Source of the DNA: Aeromonas sp. FDAARGOS 1405
GTDB taxonomy: Bacteria; Pseudomonadota; Gammaproteobacteria; Enterobacterales; Aeromonadaceae
DNA length: 64,000 bases
Assembly (NCBI RefSeq): GCF_019048265.1
Contig: NZ_CP077311.1
Coordinates: forward strand, 1,202,501-1,266,500
Reading direction: 5' to 3'
A model generated the notes under the pieces. It did not search any database. It worked only from the letters and a program-made list of their open reading frames with translations, and was not told where the DNA came from. Within the stretch, counting starts at the first letter, position 1. Each line of letters begins with the position of its first letter. The position numbers and the translations under genes were made by a program. Below are positions 24,805-33,421 of the stretch, one piece after another.

Positions 24805-27270
24805 ATGAAACAATTTTTATTATCGTTGGCCATTTTTTTCATTTTTATGAGTGTGGCAAAAAGTTCTCACGCAGGTGATATTGAGTTCAATACTGACCTG
24901 TTGGATGTTAAAGATAAAGAAAGCATTGAATCAGGTGCTTTTAAACAGGCGGGTTATATTGTACCCGGTGAATACACCATGCAAATGGTGGTAAACGATG
25001 CCTTTATTGGCGAGCGTAACGTCAAGTTTCAAGCAACCTCCAGCAACAGCTCACAGCTGTGTTTGACCGTTGCGCTGGCCAATGAATTGGGCCTTAAAAA
25101 GCACGATCTGGAACGCCTACTGACTAGTGGGAAGAGGGGCTCTTGCCTTAATCCTGACGTACTCGAAGGAATAGTGATCAAGGGCGATATCAGCAAAGAC
25201 ACGCTTCTCATTTCTGTCCCTCAAGCATATCGGGATTATGTGAGTGACTCCTGGGATCCCCCGTCACGTTGGGATGAAGGGGTCAATGGTGCCCTGCTCG
25301 ATTATGGCATCAATCTTCAAGAGAACCATTCGACCCATGGTAATGGTGACACAACCAATGTCAGTGCCTATGGTGTGGCTGGTGTCAATATGGGGGCCTG
25401 GCGGCTGCGGGCTGACTGGCAGGGTCGTTATGAGCGTAACAAAGAGCAAGCAGGCTCCCAAAGTGAGCTGGATGTCAGTCGTGTGTATGCCTATCGCGCC
25501 TTACCCGAACTCAGCACCAAGTTGACGATGGGCGAACTCGATCTGGATAACTCCATGTTCGATAGCTTTCTGTATACAGGCGCCTCTGTAGTTAACGATG
25601 ACAACATGTTACCCCCCGACTTGCGTGGCTACGCCCCGGAAGTGGTAGGTATTGCCAAGACCAACGCCAAGGTAGTGATTAGTCAGCAAGGGCGCGTTAT
25701 TTATGAAACGCAGGTGGCTTCCGGGCCATTTCGTATTCAGGATTTGAGCAGCGCAGTCAGCGGCACCCTGGATGTCAGAGTAGAGGAGCAGGATGGATCG
25801 GTGCAGACTTTTCAGGTCAACACCGCTCGCATCCCCTATCTCTCCCGACCAGGCTCGATACGCTACAAGTTCAATAGTGGCAAGATCAGCAGTCAACCCC
25901 ATCGCTTGGATGGACCGGCCTTTGCCAGCAGTGAATTCTCTTGGGGCGTGAGCAATGGATGGTCACTGTTGGGAGGGGCTCTGCTCAGTGAGGGTTACGA
26001 TGCACTCTCTGTCGGGGTTGGACGTGATTTGCTGCAATTAGGTGCTATCTCTTTCGATATCACTGAATCTCGTGCCCAGTTGGCAGAGGGCTCAAAAACT
26101 GGCAGCTCTTATCGAATCAACTATTCAAAGAACTTCGAAGAGTATGACAGCCAAGTGGCGTTTGCCGGTTACCGCTTCTCGGAGCGGGATTTTATGAACA
26201 TGAATGACTTTATGGCCGCCCGCAAGATTGGCCAACCATACAGGGGCGGCTCCAGAGAACTGTATAACGTGAGGCTAAGCAAGCAATTCAAAGCAGCTCA
26301 GCTGGGAGCATATATCGATTACACCCATCAGTCTTACTGGTCCCAGACAGATAGTGAGCGTATCAGCCTCTCTCTGTCTCACTATTTTGATGTAATGGAG
26401 TGGCGTGGCCTGGCGACCTCGCTCACCACCTATCACAACGAGCAGGGCCGTCAGACTGATAATGGCATGTACTTCACACTGTCGATTCCCTTTGGGCTGA
26501 ACAAACATGTGAGTTACAGCGCCTCAACCATGGGGGGCAAAACCACCAACAATATCAGCCTCTTCAACCGGGTGGATGACCGTAACAGTTACTCAGTCAC
26601 GGCCTCAACCTCGCCAGCAGGTGAAAGCGCCAGCGGTTTCTATACCCACACTGGCGACAAAACCACCCTGATGGCCAACGTTAGTCACCAGGCAGGTAGT
26701 TCAACAGCCGCAGGGCTCTCCATCAATGGCGGAATTACTGCGACCAAAGAGGGGATTGCCATGCACCGGGTAGGCATGATGGGGGGCAGTCGTATCATGG
26801 TAGATACTGACGGGGCCAGCGGTGTGCCTGTACACACCGGCGGGCCAGTCACCTTCACGAATCAAAATGGCAAGGCGGTTGTAGCCGATATATCCAGCTA
26901 CTATCGTCAACGAACCAGCATCGACATCGATCAATTGGGTGATGATGTTGAGCCTATTGGGACACCTATTTCCATGGGGACCCTGACCGAAGGAGCTATC
27001 GGTTATCGTCATTTCGATATGTTGTCGGGCGGCAAGCGCATGCTTGAACTGGTCAAAACAGATGGCAGCCCAGTTCCATTCGCCGCTGAAGTCGTCAATG
27101 ACAAGGGGCAACAATTGGGGATGGTCGGTGATGATGGCATGGCCTATCTCGCAGGCCTGCATGAAGGAAGTCCTGTGGAGGCTCGCTGGGGCAGCGAGCA
27201 GCATTGCCGCTTTTATTTGCCATCACCGCTACCAGAAGTCAACACGACGGCGAGACTGACTTGTCAGTAA
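24805..27270 (+). CDS. Fimbrial outer-membrane usher
   Basis: A PapC/FimD-family usher of 821 residues. After the signal peptide (ending SSHA) comes the N-terminal domain starting DIEFNTDLLDVKDKESI, then the barrel with classic features: LPDLRGYAPEVVGIAKTNA-type plug region (MLPPDLRGYAPEVVGIAK), GPFRIQDL, VRVEEQDGSVQTF, and a C-terminal region ending with a disulfide domain (QHCRFYLPSP, ARLTCQ). ATG 24805 gives a good signal peptide; an upstream TTG is in frame. No strong ribosome site is visible, perhaps limiting its level. It works with the chaperone gene that follows. Confidence 0.93.
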   Translation: MKQFLLSLAIFFIFMSVAKSSHAGDIEFNTDLLDVKDKESIESGAFKQAGYIVPGEYTMQMVVNDAFIGERNVKFQATSSNSSQLCLTVALANELGLKKHDLERLLTSGKRGSCLNPDVLEGIVIKGDISKDTLLISVPQAYRDYVSDSWDPPSRWDEGVNGALLDYGINLQENHSTHGNGDTTNVSAYGVAGVNMGAWRLRADWQGRYERNKEQAGSQSELDVSRVYAYRALPELSTKLTMGELDLDNSMFDSFLYTGASVVNDDNMLPPDLRGYAPEVVGIAKTNAKVVISQQGRVIYETQVASGPFRIQDLSSAVSGTLDVRVEEQDGSVQTFQVNTARIPYLSRPGSIRYKFNSGKISSQPHRLDGPAFASSEFSWGVSNGWSLLGGALLSEGYDALSVGVGRDLLQLGAISFDITESRAQLAEGSKTGSSYRINYSKNFEEYDSQVAFAGYRFSERDFMNMNDFMAARKIGQPYRGGSRELYNVRLSKQFKAAQLGAYIDYTHQSYWSQTDSERISLSLSHYFDVMEWRGLATSLTTYHNEQGRQTDNGMYFTLSIPFGLNKHVSYSASTMGGKTTNNISLFNRVDDRNSYSVTASTSPAGESASGFYTHTGDKTTLMANVSHQAGSSTAAGLSINGGITATKEGIAMHRVGMMGGSRIMVDTDGASGVPVHTGGPVTFTNQNGKAVVADISSYYRQRTSIDIDQLGDDVEPIGTPISMGTLTEGAIGYRHFDMLSGGKRMLELVKTDGSPVPFAAEVVNDKGQQLGMVGDDGMAYLAGLHEGSPVEARWGSEQHCRFYLPSPLPEVNTTARLTCQ

Positions 27271-27304
27271 TCGATTTTGTATAACCAGATTGAGATAAAC
27301 CGAT

Positions 27305-28048
27305 ATGACCAAGAAACTGTTGTTCACTCTGCCTCTATTGCTAACCATGATGGCTAGCCAGGTTCAGGCTGCCGTCTCACTGGATCGCACCCGAGTGATC
27401 TATCCGGCGGGAGCCAATTCAATGAGCCTGACGATCCACAATAATAACAAAACACTGCCTTACCTGGCCCAGGCCTGGCTGGAAGATGCCAATGGCAACA
27501 AGATAAATAGTCCGTTCACCCTGTTGCCACCAGTTCAGCGGCTGGAGCCGGGTATGGAGAGCCTGGTCAAGGTGCAAGCATTACCTGCTGTCGCTCTGCT
27601 GCCCCAGGATAAAGAGAGTTTGTTCTACTTCAACTTGCGGGAGATTCCCCCTCGCAGCGACAAGCCAAACACCCTGCAGCTTGCACTGCAAACCCGGATC
27701 AAGTTCTTCTACCGCCCCGCAACTCTGCTGGTTGAGCCGGGCAGCAACCAAGCGCCGTGGCAAGAAAAAGTTACCCTGCAAGCGGTAGGAGGAAAATACC
27801 AGTTGACCAATCCGACCCCTTACTACATCTCCATTGTGGATGGGGCCCGCACACTCAATGCGGGTAGTACTACGGGATTTGAGCCAGTCATGATTGCCCC
27901 CAATAGCAGTGCCATGGTCAATCTTGGTGTGGCCCAGCTTGGCCAGCAACCCACTTTTACCTATGTGGATGACTACGGCGGCCGTCGAACCCTGAGCTAC
28001 CGCTGCACCGGGACCTGCCATTTGTTGCCCGCTCAAGATGCAAAATAG
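27305..28048 (+). CDS. Periplasmic fimbrial chaperone (PapD family)
   Basis: A 247-residue FGS-type chaperone. Signal peptide (FTLPLLLTMMASQVQA) then AVSLDRTRVIYPAGANS, the loop with alternating hydrophobics (ESLFYFNLREIPP, the chaperone signature) and conserved LQTRIKFFYRP; the second domain contains YQLTNPTPYYISI. A C-terminal cysteine pair (YRCTGTCHLL) is unusual for PapD-like proteins but seen in some relatives. It follows the usher by 34 bp and overlaps or abuts the minor pilin gene. Confidence 0.93.
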   Translation: MTKKLLFTLPLLLTMMASQVQAAVSLDRTRVIYPAGANSMSLTIHNNNKTLPYLAQAWLEDANGNKINSPFTLLPPVQRLEPGMESLVKVQALPAVALLPQDKESLFYFNLREIPPRSDKPNTLQLALQTRIKFFYRPATLLVEPGSNQAPWQEKVTLQAVGGKYQLTNPTPYYISIVDGARTLNAGSTTGFEPVMIAPNSSAMVNLGVAQLGQQPTFTYVDDYGGRRTLSYRCTGTCHLLPAQDAK

Positions 28049-28058
28049 AGAGATAAAT

Positions 28059-28628
28059 ATGTCGCTAGGCTCTTCTTCTCCGCGCGCGGCCTACTCCAGG
28101 GTTCGTTACCTGTGGTTCATATTGATCACTTTTCAGAGCGTGCTTATCCCGTCTCAAGCTCAGGCGGGGAGTGATAGCTTGATGATTAATGTCGTCGCAG
28201 AGGTAGTCAATCAAGCCTGTTCGCTGCGCCCCGGTGATGAAACCATCACCGTCAACTTTGGCAATATCGTGAACAAAGAGTTATTGAGGGACAAACGCAC
28301 ACCAAGTAGAGAGTTTCAGCTTCATCTTGAAGAGTGTGACCCCGATATCTCCAAGGGTGTGAAGGTGACATTCAGTGGTCAAGGAGCGCCAGACAATCCG
28401 GACTTGCTGGCGCTGATGGGGGACAGTATCGCCAAAGGGATTGCCATCGGACTGGAGCATCAGGGAAAGGCATTACCCCTCAACAAAGCAAGCCGTGAAT
28501 TGATGTTAACTGCTGGTGACAACGTACTGACCTTCGCTACCTATGTGCAATTGCTACCATCGGGACAAACGGGCTTGGTATCAGGTACGTTTAGTACAAG
28601 TGCCAACTTCAAGCTAGAGTATGAGTAA
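28059..28628 (+). CDS. Minor fimbrial subunit
   Basis: A 189-residue pilin-like protein: long N-terminal signal region ending SQAQA, mature domain with cysteine pair (NQACSLRPG and LEECDPDI) and a typical C-terminal strand TSANFKLEYE. ATG 28059 has AGAGAGA upstream; an in-frame ATG at 28038 overlaps the chaperone gene and would add seven residues. Likely a minor shaft, adaptor or terminator subunit of the same fimbria. Confidence 0.85.
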   Translation: MSLGSSSPRAAYSRVRYLWFILITFQSVLIPSQAQAGSDSLMINVVAEVVNQACSLRPGDETITVNFGNIVNKELLRDKRTPSREFQLHLEECDPDISKGVKVTFSGQGAPDNPDLLALMGDSIAKGIAIGLEHQGKALPLNKASRELMLTAGDNVLTFATYVQLLPSGQTGLVSGTFSTSANFKLEYE

Positions 28629-28813
28629 AGATGCTGAGTTAAAATTAGAATCCACAGTGTTCCTTCTCGAGATTTTCGACGAACACCCGTGGCTTACTAA
28701 ATTTCTACATGTGGTGGTGGAGAAGTCTTAAACTTAAGTTAAGCATCATGCTCCATGCTCTCTTAATAGCAATTTTTAGCACCTTATTAATATTTATGTG
28801 ATACTGAGGTTAT

Positions 28814-29722
28814 ATGGTCTTTTTTTTCGAAATAATACGAGGTGTATTTAGCACCAGTGATTTTAAAAAACACCTTGGTTACTTTTTGTGCTTCATAACA
28901 AATGTTATGTTTGTTTTTTTACTTGGCATAACAAATACCTATGCATCTAGCCTTTCCATTTCTTTAACCGAAGCTCCAGGACTTACAACGAAAGGCGATC
29001 CATATATGAAAGCGGTAATTATTGGGGGAGATAATAATGATCTCACGCCTAATTTATGTGCTGGTAAGAAATGGGGTGATTGTTCCATATTAGCTTGGTT
29101 AGTTGAAAGGTCATGGCCAAACAAACAACTTGATGGGTATAAATCATATGATGCCGGTGGCATTAACTCAGAGTCATGGCGAAGCTGTGTAAATTCCAAT
29201 GAAAATAAAACGTTAGGAAAGGTTATTTCTTGCTGGCGAAATAATGGCGTACTTCAGAGACCCTTATATGATACTATCGGTAGTCGTAGACTTAAATCAG
29301 GCCCTGATTTATGTCTTTTTTATGGAAGAGATACAGTACAATCAGCCTCATATCCTGGACCAATATCAAATTGCGTATCAGGTTATAAACCAGCTGAGAG
29401 TTGTAAATTTGGCCCTAACATTTCCATAAATGCAAAAGGTACAGCAAGCGAATTTAAAAATATGTCTGCAAGTGCAGAAAGTTACTTAGAGTGTACGAAT
29501 ACAACCTCAGGCACAATTAAATTAACCGATGAAAAAGGTCAATTGGTTTTAGATGGTGGAGGTTATTGTAATCTTGATTTAGGTTCTGGTCCAAATAAAC
29601 CTCATAAGTTAACAGTGCAATATGGAATGCGGAAAAAAGTGATCGCTAAATGCCTATTTTCAGGCGTGAATACTCTAGGTTTACATCGAGGTGCGGGAAT
29701 AATTGTATTTACGGTAGATTAA
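28814..29722 (+). CDS. Cys-rich putative fimbrial tip adhesin
   Basis: A 302-residue exported protein that I cannot match confidently. It has a long N-terminal leader (hydrophobic core about residues 22-40, cleavage likely after TYAS), then a region with many cysteines (LCAGKKWGDCS, SCVNS, ISCWRNN, LCLFYGR, NCVSG, SCKFG), and a last 100 residues that look pilin-like (ECTNTTSGTIKL, YCNLDLG, KCLFSG, ending IIVFTVD). About ten cysteines in the mature protein could form five disulfides. Two-domain form and last place in a chaperone-usher cluster suggest a tip adhesin, perhaps of the MrpH kind. It is markedly AT-rich. GAGG precedes ATG 28814. Confidence 0.65.
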   Translation: MVFFFEIIRGVFSTSDFKKHLGYFLCFITNVMFVFLLGITNTYASSLSISLTEAPGLTTKGDPYMKAVIIGGDNNDLTPNLCAGKKWGDCSILAWLVERSWPNKQLDGYKSYDAGGINSESWRSCVNSNENKTLGKVISCWRNNGVLQRPLYDTIGSRRLKSGPDLCLFYGRDTVQSASYPGPISNCVSGYKPAESCKFGPNISINAKGTASEFKNMSASAESYLECTNTTSGTIKLTDEKGQLVLDGGGYCNLDLGSGPNKPHKLTVQYGMRKKVIAKCLFSGVNTLGLHRGAGIIVFTVD

Positions 29723-29777
29723 ATGCCCAGAAAATTTGGAAGTGCTGCTTCGGCTCGTTACATATAAAGTAAAGGTT

Positions 29778-29824
29778 AAGTTATAATTTGATATCACTTT
29801 GACGCTGATATCAGATTGTAACTT
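29778..29824. repeat. 18-bp imperfect inverted repeat after the adhesin gene
   Basis: AAGTTATAATTTGATATC (29778-29795) and GATATCAGATTGTAACTT (29807-29824) pair over 18 bp with two G-U pairs and an 11-base loop. It lies between the convergent adhesin and membrane-regulator genes. No T-run follows on either side. Confidence 0.6.
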
Positions 29825-30006
29825 GACACATACGCTTTATATATTAGGTTTTACTTATAACTCCATATCAAAACAAGCATTCTTATTCTGACTTTATTAA
29901 CATCTCATTACCGATAATTCTATTTACAAAACAATGTATCAGTCATTTCTCTATCTGGCGACAAGTAATCATCCATATTTATGAGACTCTCAACTTTCTT
30001 AAAGCA

Positions 30007-31254
30007 CTAACTATTTTTACCATTGAATACTTTTGTATAAAATAAAACCCCACCAAAAAGACTGGTTACATGAACAATCTCATTTTTTATCTTAATTGTG
30101 CGCAAATAAGCATCATCCTGTGTAAATTGATCAAAAATGGTATAAATTTGAGGATCGACTTGCAAAATATCTTGCTGTATCGATTTGACCTTCAATGACT
30201 TATTCTCAAGATGTCTCAAACCATTCTCATAAAAATGCACGCGAGAAATCTTTTTTATTTCAAACACCATGTTTTGCTTTGCATCGTTAAACATCAAATC
30301 TTGAGCCCATGCGGCTTGTTCAACATTATCATTATCAATGCCGGTAGTTTTGATCAACATATAACCGATATAGTCTGCTTTAATCTGGCATGGGCGATAG
30401 AATCTCAAACGCACAAAGCCCATCCCAGGAATATCGTGTACATTGATCGGTGAAACAGCTTCAAGATTAATATTCTGAGCAATGCATTCCAGCTGTTTCT
30501 TTATGTCCAGCCGCTTATCCATTAAAAATGTTTTTTGCCAAACTATATTATCTTTTATATTAAAGTCCAAATATGAGAATGCATCTTTTGATGCAAGAGC
30601 ATAAAAGTTTCGGTCTTTTTTTATCAACTTTTCAATATATTTATACTCGTCAGGGGAACGAATATCCTCTGTATACATAACAATACGATTAACACTTGGT
30701 GTTGCTAATTCCTTTATCTTTTCAAGCTTTCTAAATTCTAATGAAATCTCATCTTTTTCTGTCAAAATATAATATGATGTAATAGCTGAAATGATAGTAA
30801 CAATAAAAACAAAGAACATTAATATATATTTATCAAGTCGACCGCGATCAAAGAGTCTTTGTTCCTCGTTTGCATCAACATCATCGGATTCCTCAGTCTT
30901 TGTGATCACCTCCGTACGGTGTGACAATTCATCACCATGACCAAGTTCAACCTCCAACTTGAAAATGTAACCCACACGAGGAATTGTTTCTATGGAATTG
31001 AAAATCCCGATAGACTCAAACTTCCTACGTAGTAGAAGAATTGTTTTGTTGAGACTAATATCCCTGCTTTCTGTTTCACCCCAAATATCATCAAGTATTT
31101 TTTTTCTTTCAACAACTCGCAGACTATTATCACAAAGCACTTCCAGCAATACGGTTTCTTTTTGACTGAGCTTTATTTCTTTCTCGTCAAGAATAATTCT
31201 GTATGTCTCAGGTTCAAATGTGAACGTGTCGTTATACTTATATTGCTTTGTCAT
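30007..31254 (-). CDS. ToxR/CadC-type membrane-bound transcriptional regulator
   Basis: A 415-residue one-component regulator. The N-terminus is an OmpR-type winged helix (about residues 8-100: EIKLSQKETVLLEVLCDN, ISLNKTILLLRRKFE, IETIPRVGYIFKL), followed by an acidic linker, one membrane helix (about 142-164, YILMFFVFIVTIISAITSYY) and a periplasmic domain of about 250 residues that I do not recognise. The DNA-binding domain faces the cytoplasm and the C-terminus senses in the periplasm, as in CadC, ToxR and TcpP. Located at the end of the fimbrial cluster and convergent with it, it probably regulates it. ATG 31254 is chosen; a TTG 18 bases earlier is possible. Strongly AT-rich. Confidence 0.85.
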   Translation of the reverse strand: MTKQYKYNDTFTFEPETYRIILDEKEIKLSQKETVLLEVLCDNSLRVVERKKILDDIWGETESRDISLNKTILLLRRKFESIGIFNSIETIPRVGYIFKLEVELGHGDELSHRTEVITKTEESDDVDANEEQRLFDRGRLDKYILMFFVFIVTIISAITSYYILTEKDEISLEFRKLEKIKELATPSVNRIVMYTEDIRSPDEYKYIEKLIKKDRNFYALASKDAFSYLDFNIKDNIVWQKTFLMDKRLDIKKQLECIAQNINLEAVSPINVHDIPGMGFVRLRFYRPCQIKADYIGYMLIKTTGIDNDNVEQAAWAQDLMFNDAKQNMVFEIKKISRVHFYENGLRHLENKSLKVKSIQQDILQVDPQIYTIFDQFTQDDAYLRTIKIKNEIVHVTSLFGGVLFYTKVFNGKNS

Positions 31255-31378
31255 GATTTTATTTAATCTCAACGTTCTGTTGAACTACATTGTATATGAT
31301 TTTATATACCTTACAGGAATTTTCTAGGGAATGCGGTAACACGTAATCATGAACAGATAACTGTAGGCACAGCCCCAG

Positions 31379-31408
31379 GCCGACATACTCGACCTCCAGT
31401 ATGTCGGC
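31379..31408. terminator. Strong hairpin at the right edge of the fimbrial block
   Basis: Perfect 11-bp repeat GCCGACATACT/AGTATGTCGGC with an 8-base loop, downstream of the yhiN-type gene. No T-run, so termination is only a guess. Confidence 0.45.
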
Positions 31409-31470
31409 AATGAAGAACCACACTTATACATAATGTTCTCTTGGGCTCTCCAACAGGGGATATGTCCGAA

Positions 31471-32658
31471 TTAGCAGTACTGACCGGCCACCCAGCCGGA
31501 AGACCAGGCCCACTGGAAGTTGTAGCCACCGAGCCAGCCGGTCACATCCACCACTTCACCGATGAAGTAGAGGCCGGGCACCTTGCGCGCTTCCATGGTC
31601 TTGGAGGAGAGCTCGTTGGTATCGACGCCGCCCAGGGTCACTTCGGCGGTGCGATACCCCTCGGTGCCGTTGGGCAGGATCTGCCAGTCACCCAGCAAGT
31701 TGGCCACCGCTTCCAGTTCACGCTCGTTGTACTGACGCATCGGCTTGCTGACCAGCTGACCCAGCTCCACCAGCTTGTCGACGAAGCGCTTGGGCAGCTC
31801 GCGCCCCAGCACGGTTTTCAGCTCCTGCGCGGGGTGTGCCTGCGCCCACTCACGCAGGGCGGCCGGAATATCCAGCTCCGGCAGCAGGTTGATGTGGATC
31901 TTCTCGCCGGCATGCCAGTAGGAGGAGATCTGCAGGATGACGGGGCCGGAGAGGCCGCGATGGGTGAACAGCATCGCCTCCTTGAAGCGGGTGCCATCCT
32001 CGGCGGTCACCGCCACCGGCAGACTGATGCCCGCCAGATCGGCGAACGCCTCTTTCTCCGCCTGATGGAGGGTAAAGGGCACCAGACCGGCGCGGGTCGG
32101 CAGCACCTTGAGGCCGAACTGCTCCGCCAGCTTGAAGCCATAAGGGGTCGCCCCCAGCTTGGGCATGGAGAGACCGCCGGTCGCCACCACCAGCGAGTGA
32201 CAGCCGATCTCACCCTTGCTGGTGGTCAACACAAAGCCTTCGTCCTGCTTGCTGACGGTGAGGATCTCGGTCTGGAACTGCAGGGTCACCCCGGCCCAGT
32301 CACACTCAGTGAGCAGCACATCGACGATATCCTTGGCACTCTCGAGACAGAACAGCTGCCCCAAGGTGCGCTCGTGATAGTTGACCCCGTGGCGGTCCAC
32401 CAGATCAATAAAGTCCTGCTGGGTGTAGCGGGCCAGCGCCGACTTGCTGAAGTGGGGATTCTCCGACAGGTAGGCGTGAGCACCCGCCTGATGGTTGGTG
32501 AAGTTGCAGCGGCCACCACCACTGATGAGGATCTTGCGGCCCGGTTTCTTGGCGTTGTCGAGCACCAGCACGGAGCGGCCACGGTAGCCCGCCTGCGCCG
32601 CACACATCAATCCGGCCGCACCGGCCCCGATCACCACCACATCGACCTGCTTCATCAT
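31471..32658 (-). CDS. YhiN/HI0933-family FAD-dependent flavoprotein
   Basis: A 395-residue Rossmann flavoprotein. It opens with the FAD-binding motif VDVVVIGAGAAGLMCAAQAG, followed by KKPGRKILISGGGRCNFTN, the marker of the HI0933/YhiN family, and ends with the second FAD region GLYFIGEVVDVTGWLGGYN. The family's reaction in gammaproteobacteria is not settled; related proteins (BaiN) reduce unsaturated substrates. Single gene between the fimbrial block and ferritin. A GTG three bases upstream could also be the start. Confidence 0.88.
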   Translation of the reverse strand: MMKQVDVVVIGAGAAGLMCAAQAGYRGRSVLVLDNAKKPGRKILISGGGRCNFTNHQAGAHAYLSENPHFSKSALARYTQQDFIDLVDRHGVNYHERTLGQLFCLESAKDIVDVLLTECDWAGVTLQFQTEILTVSKQDEGFVLTTSKGEIGCHSLVVATGGLSMPKLGATPYGFKLAEQFGLKVLPTRAGLVPFTLHQAEKEAFADLAGISLPVAVTAEDGTRFKEAMLFTHRGLSGPVILQISSYWHAGEKIHINLLPELDIPAALREWAQAHPAQELKTVLGRELPKRFVDKLVELGQLVSKPMRQYNERELEAVANLLGDWQILPNGTEGYRTAEVTLGGVDTNELSSKTMEARKVPGLYFIGEVVDVTGWLGGYNFQWAWSSGWVAGQYC

Positions 32659-32748
32659 CACTCACTTATCAAAATAGAAACGGCACCTGGCCAGAACCGA
32701 GATTGCCTCTGGCTGACATCACAACGGTGACTGCCCACCAGAATAAAC

Positions 32749-32770
32749 AACGGCCCTTAAAAGGGCCGTT
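32749..32770 (-). terminator. Terminator of the ferritin gene
   Basis: Perfect 10-bp repeat AACGGCCCTT/AAGGGCCGTT with a 2-base loop, 35 bases after the ferritin stop; the minus strand continues TGTTTATT. Confidence 0.75.
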
Positions 32771-32804
32771 ATTGTACTGGCTGAACACTAAGTGTCCACG
32801 ACTA

Positions 32805-33329
32805 TCAGGCGTTGCTGTCCATGATGCTGGCAGGGGCGCCCTTGGCTAGTTCGGCCAGCTCCTTGTCGATGAAGTAGAGGCCTTTGCCATCTTCACCTAC
32901 CAGACCCAGACGGTCGACGATGCTCTTGAACAGCTTCTCCTCTTCATGCTGCTCGGCCACATACCACTGCAGGAAATTGAATGTGGAGTAGTCCTGGGTG
33001 GTGAAGGCTACGTGGGCCAGCCCATTGATGCACTTGGTGATGTGATACTCGTGCTCCAGGGTGGTACGGAACACGTCGCCCAGCGACTTGAACTCGTGGG
33101 GAGGGGCATCGATGGCACCCAGCTTGGGCATGGCGCCGGTCTCGCTCACATAGGTGAACAGACGCTCCATGTGCTGGCGCTCCTCGACCGCGTGCTGACG
33201 CAGGAAGGTCGCCGCCCCTTCAAAGCCCTTGTCTTCGCACCAGGCACTCATCTGCAGATAGAGATTGGAGGAGTAGAACTCCAGGTTAATCTGCTCGTTC
33301 AACTTCTCGATCATGGCTTGGGCCAGCAT
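32805..33329 (-). CDS. ftnA: Non-haem ferritin FtnA
   Basis: Cytoplasmic 24-mer iron-storage ferritin, 174 residues. Four-helix bundle with ferroxidase ligands in [14 protein letters not shown] (Glu near residue 17), [12 protein letters not shown] (Glu49/Glu50 and His53 region) and [11 protein letters not shown] (Glu and Gln near 126-130). ATG 33329 has AGGAGA upstream and matches the family N-terminus [13 protein letters not shown]; upstream in-frame extension is ruled out on that basis. Length is typical of FtnA. Lies downstream of fabV on the same strand with a 92-bp gap. Confidence 0.93.
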   Translation of the reverse strand: MLAQAMIEKLNEQINLEFYSSNLYLQMSAWCEDKGFEGAATFLRQHAVEERQHMERLFTYVSETGAMPKLGAIDAPPHEFKSLGDVFRTTLEHEYHITKCINGLAHVAFTTQDYSTFNFLQWYVAEQHEEEKLFKSIVDRLGLVGEDGKGLYFIDKELAELAKGAPASIMDSNA

Positions 33330-33421
33330 CTTGTTTCTCCTCAGTGATTTGGTATCGATTGTCGCCACACTCCCGCCGCGAATCAACCCGCCAACGAGAG
33401 GGAGATCCCGTTTCTTTCAGC

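Noticed and set aside
7354..31254. Insertion sequences, integrases, phage genes or CRISPR arrays within the accessory blocks
   Set aside because: None recognised: no transposase or integrase motifs and no regularly spaced repeats were found.
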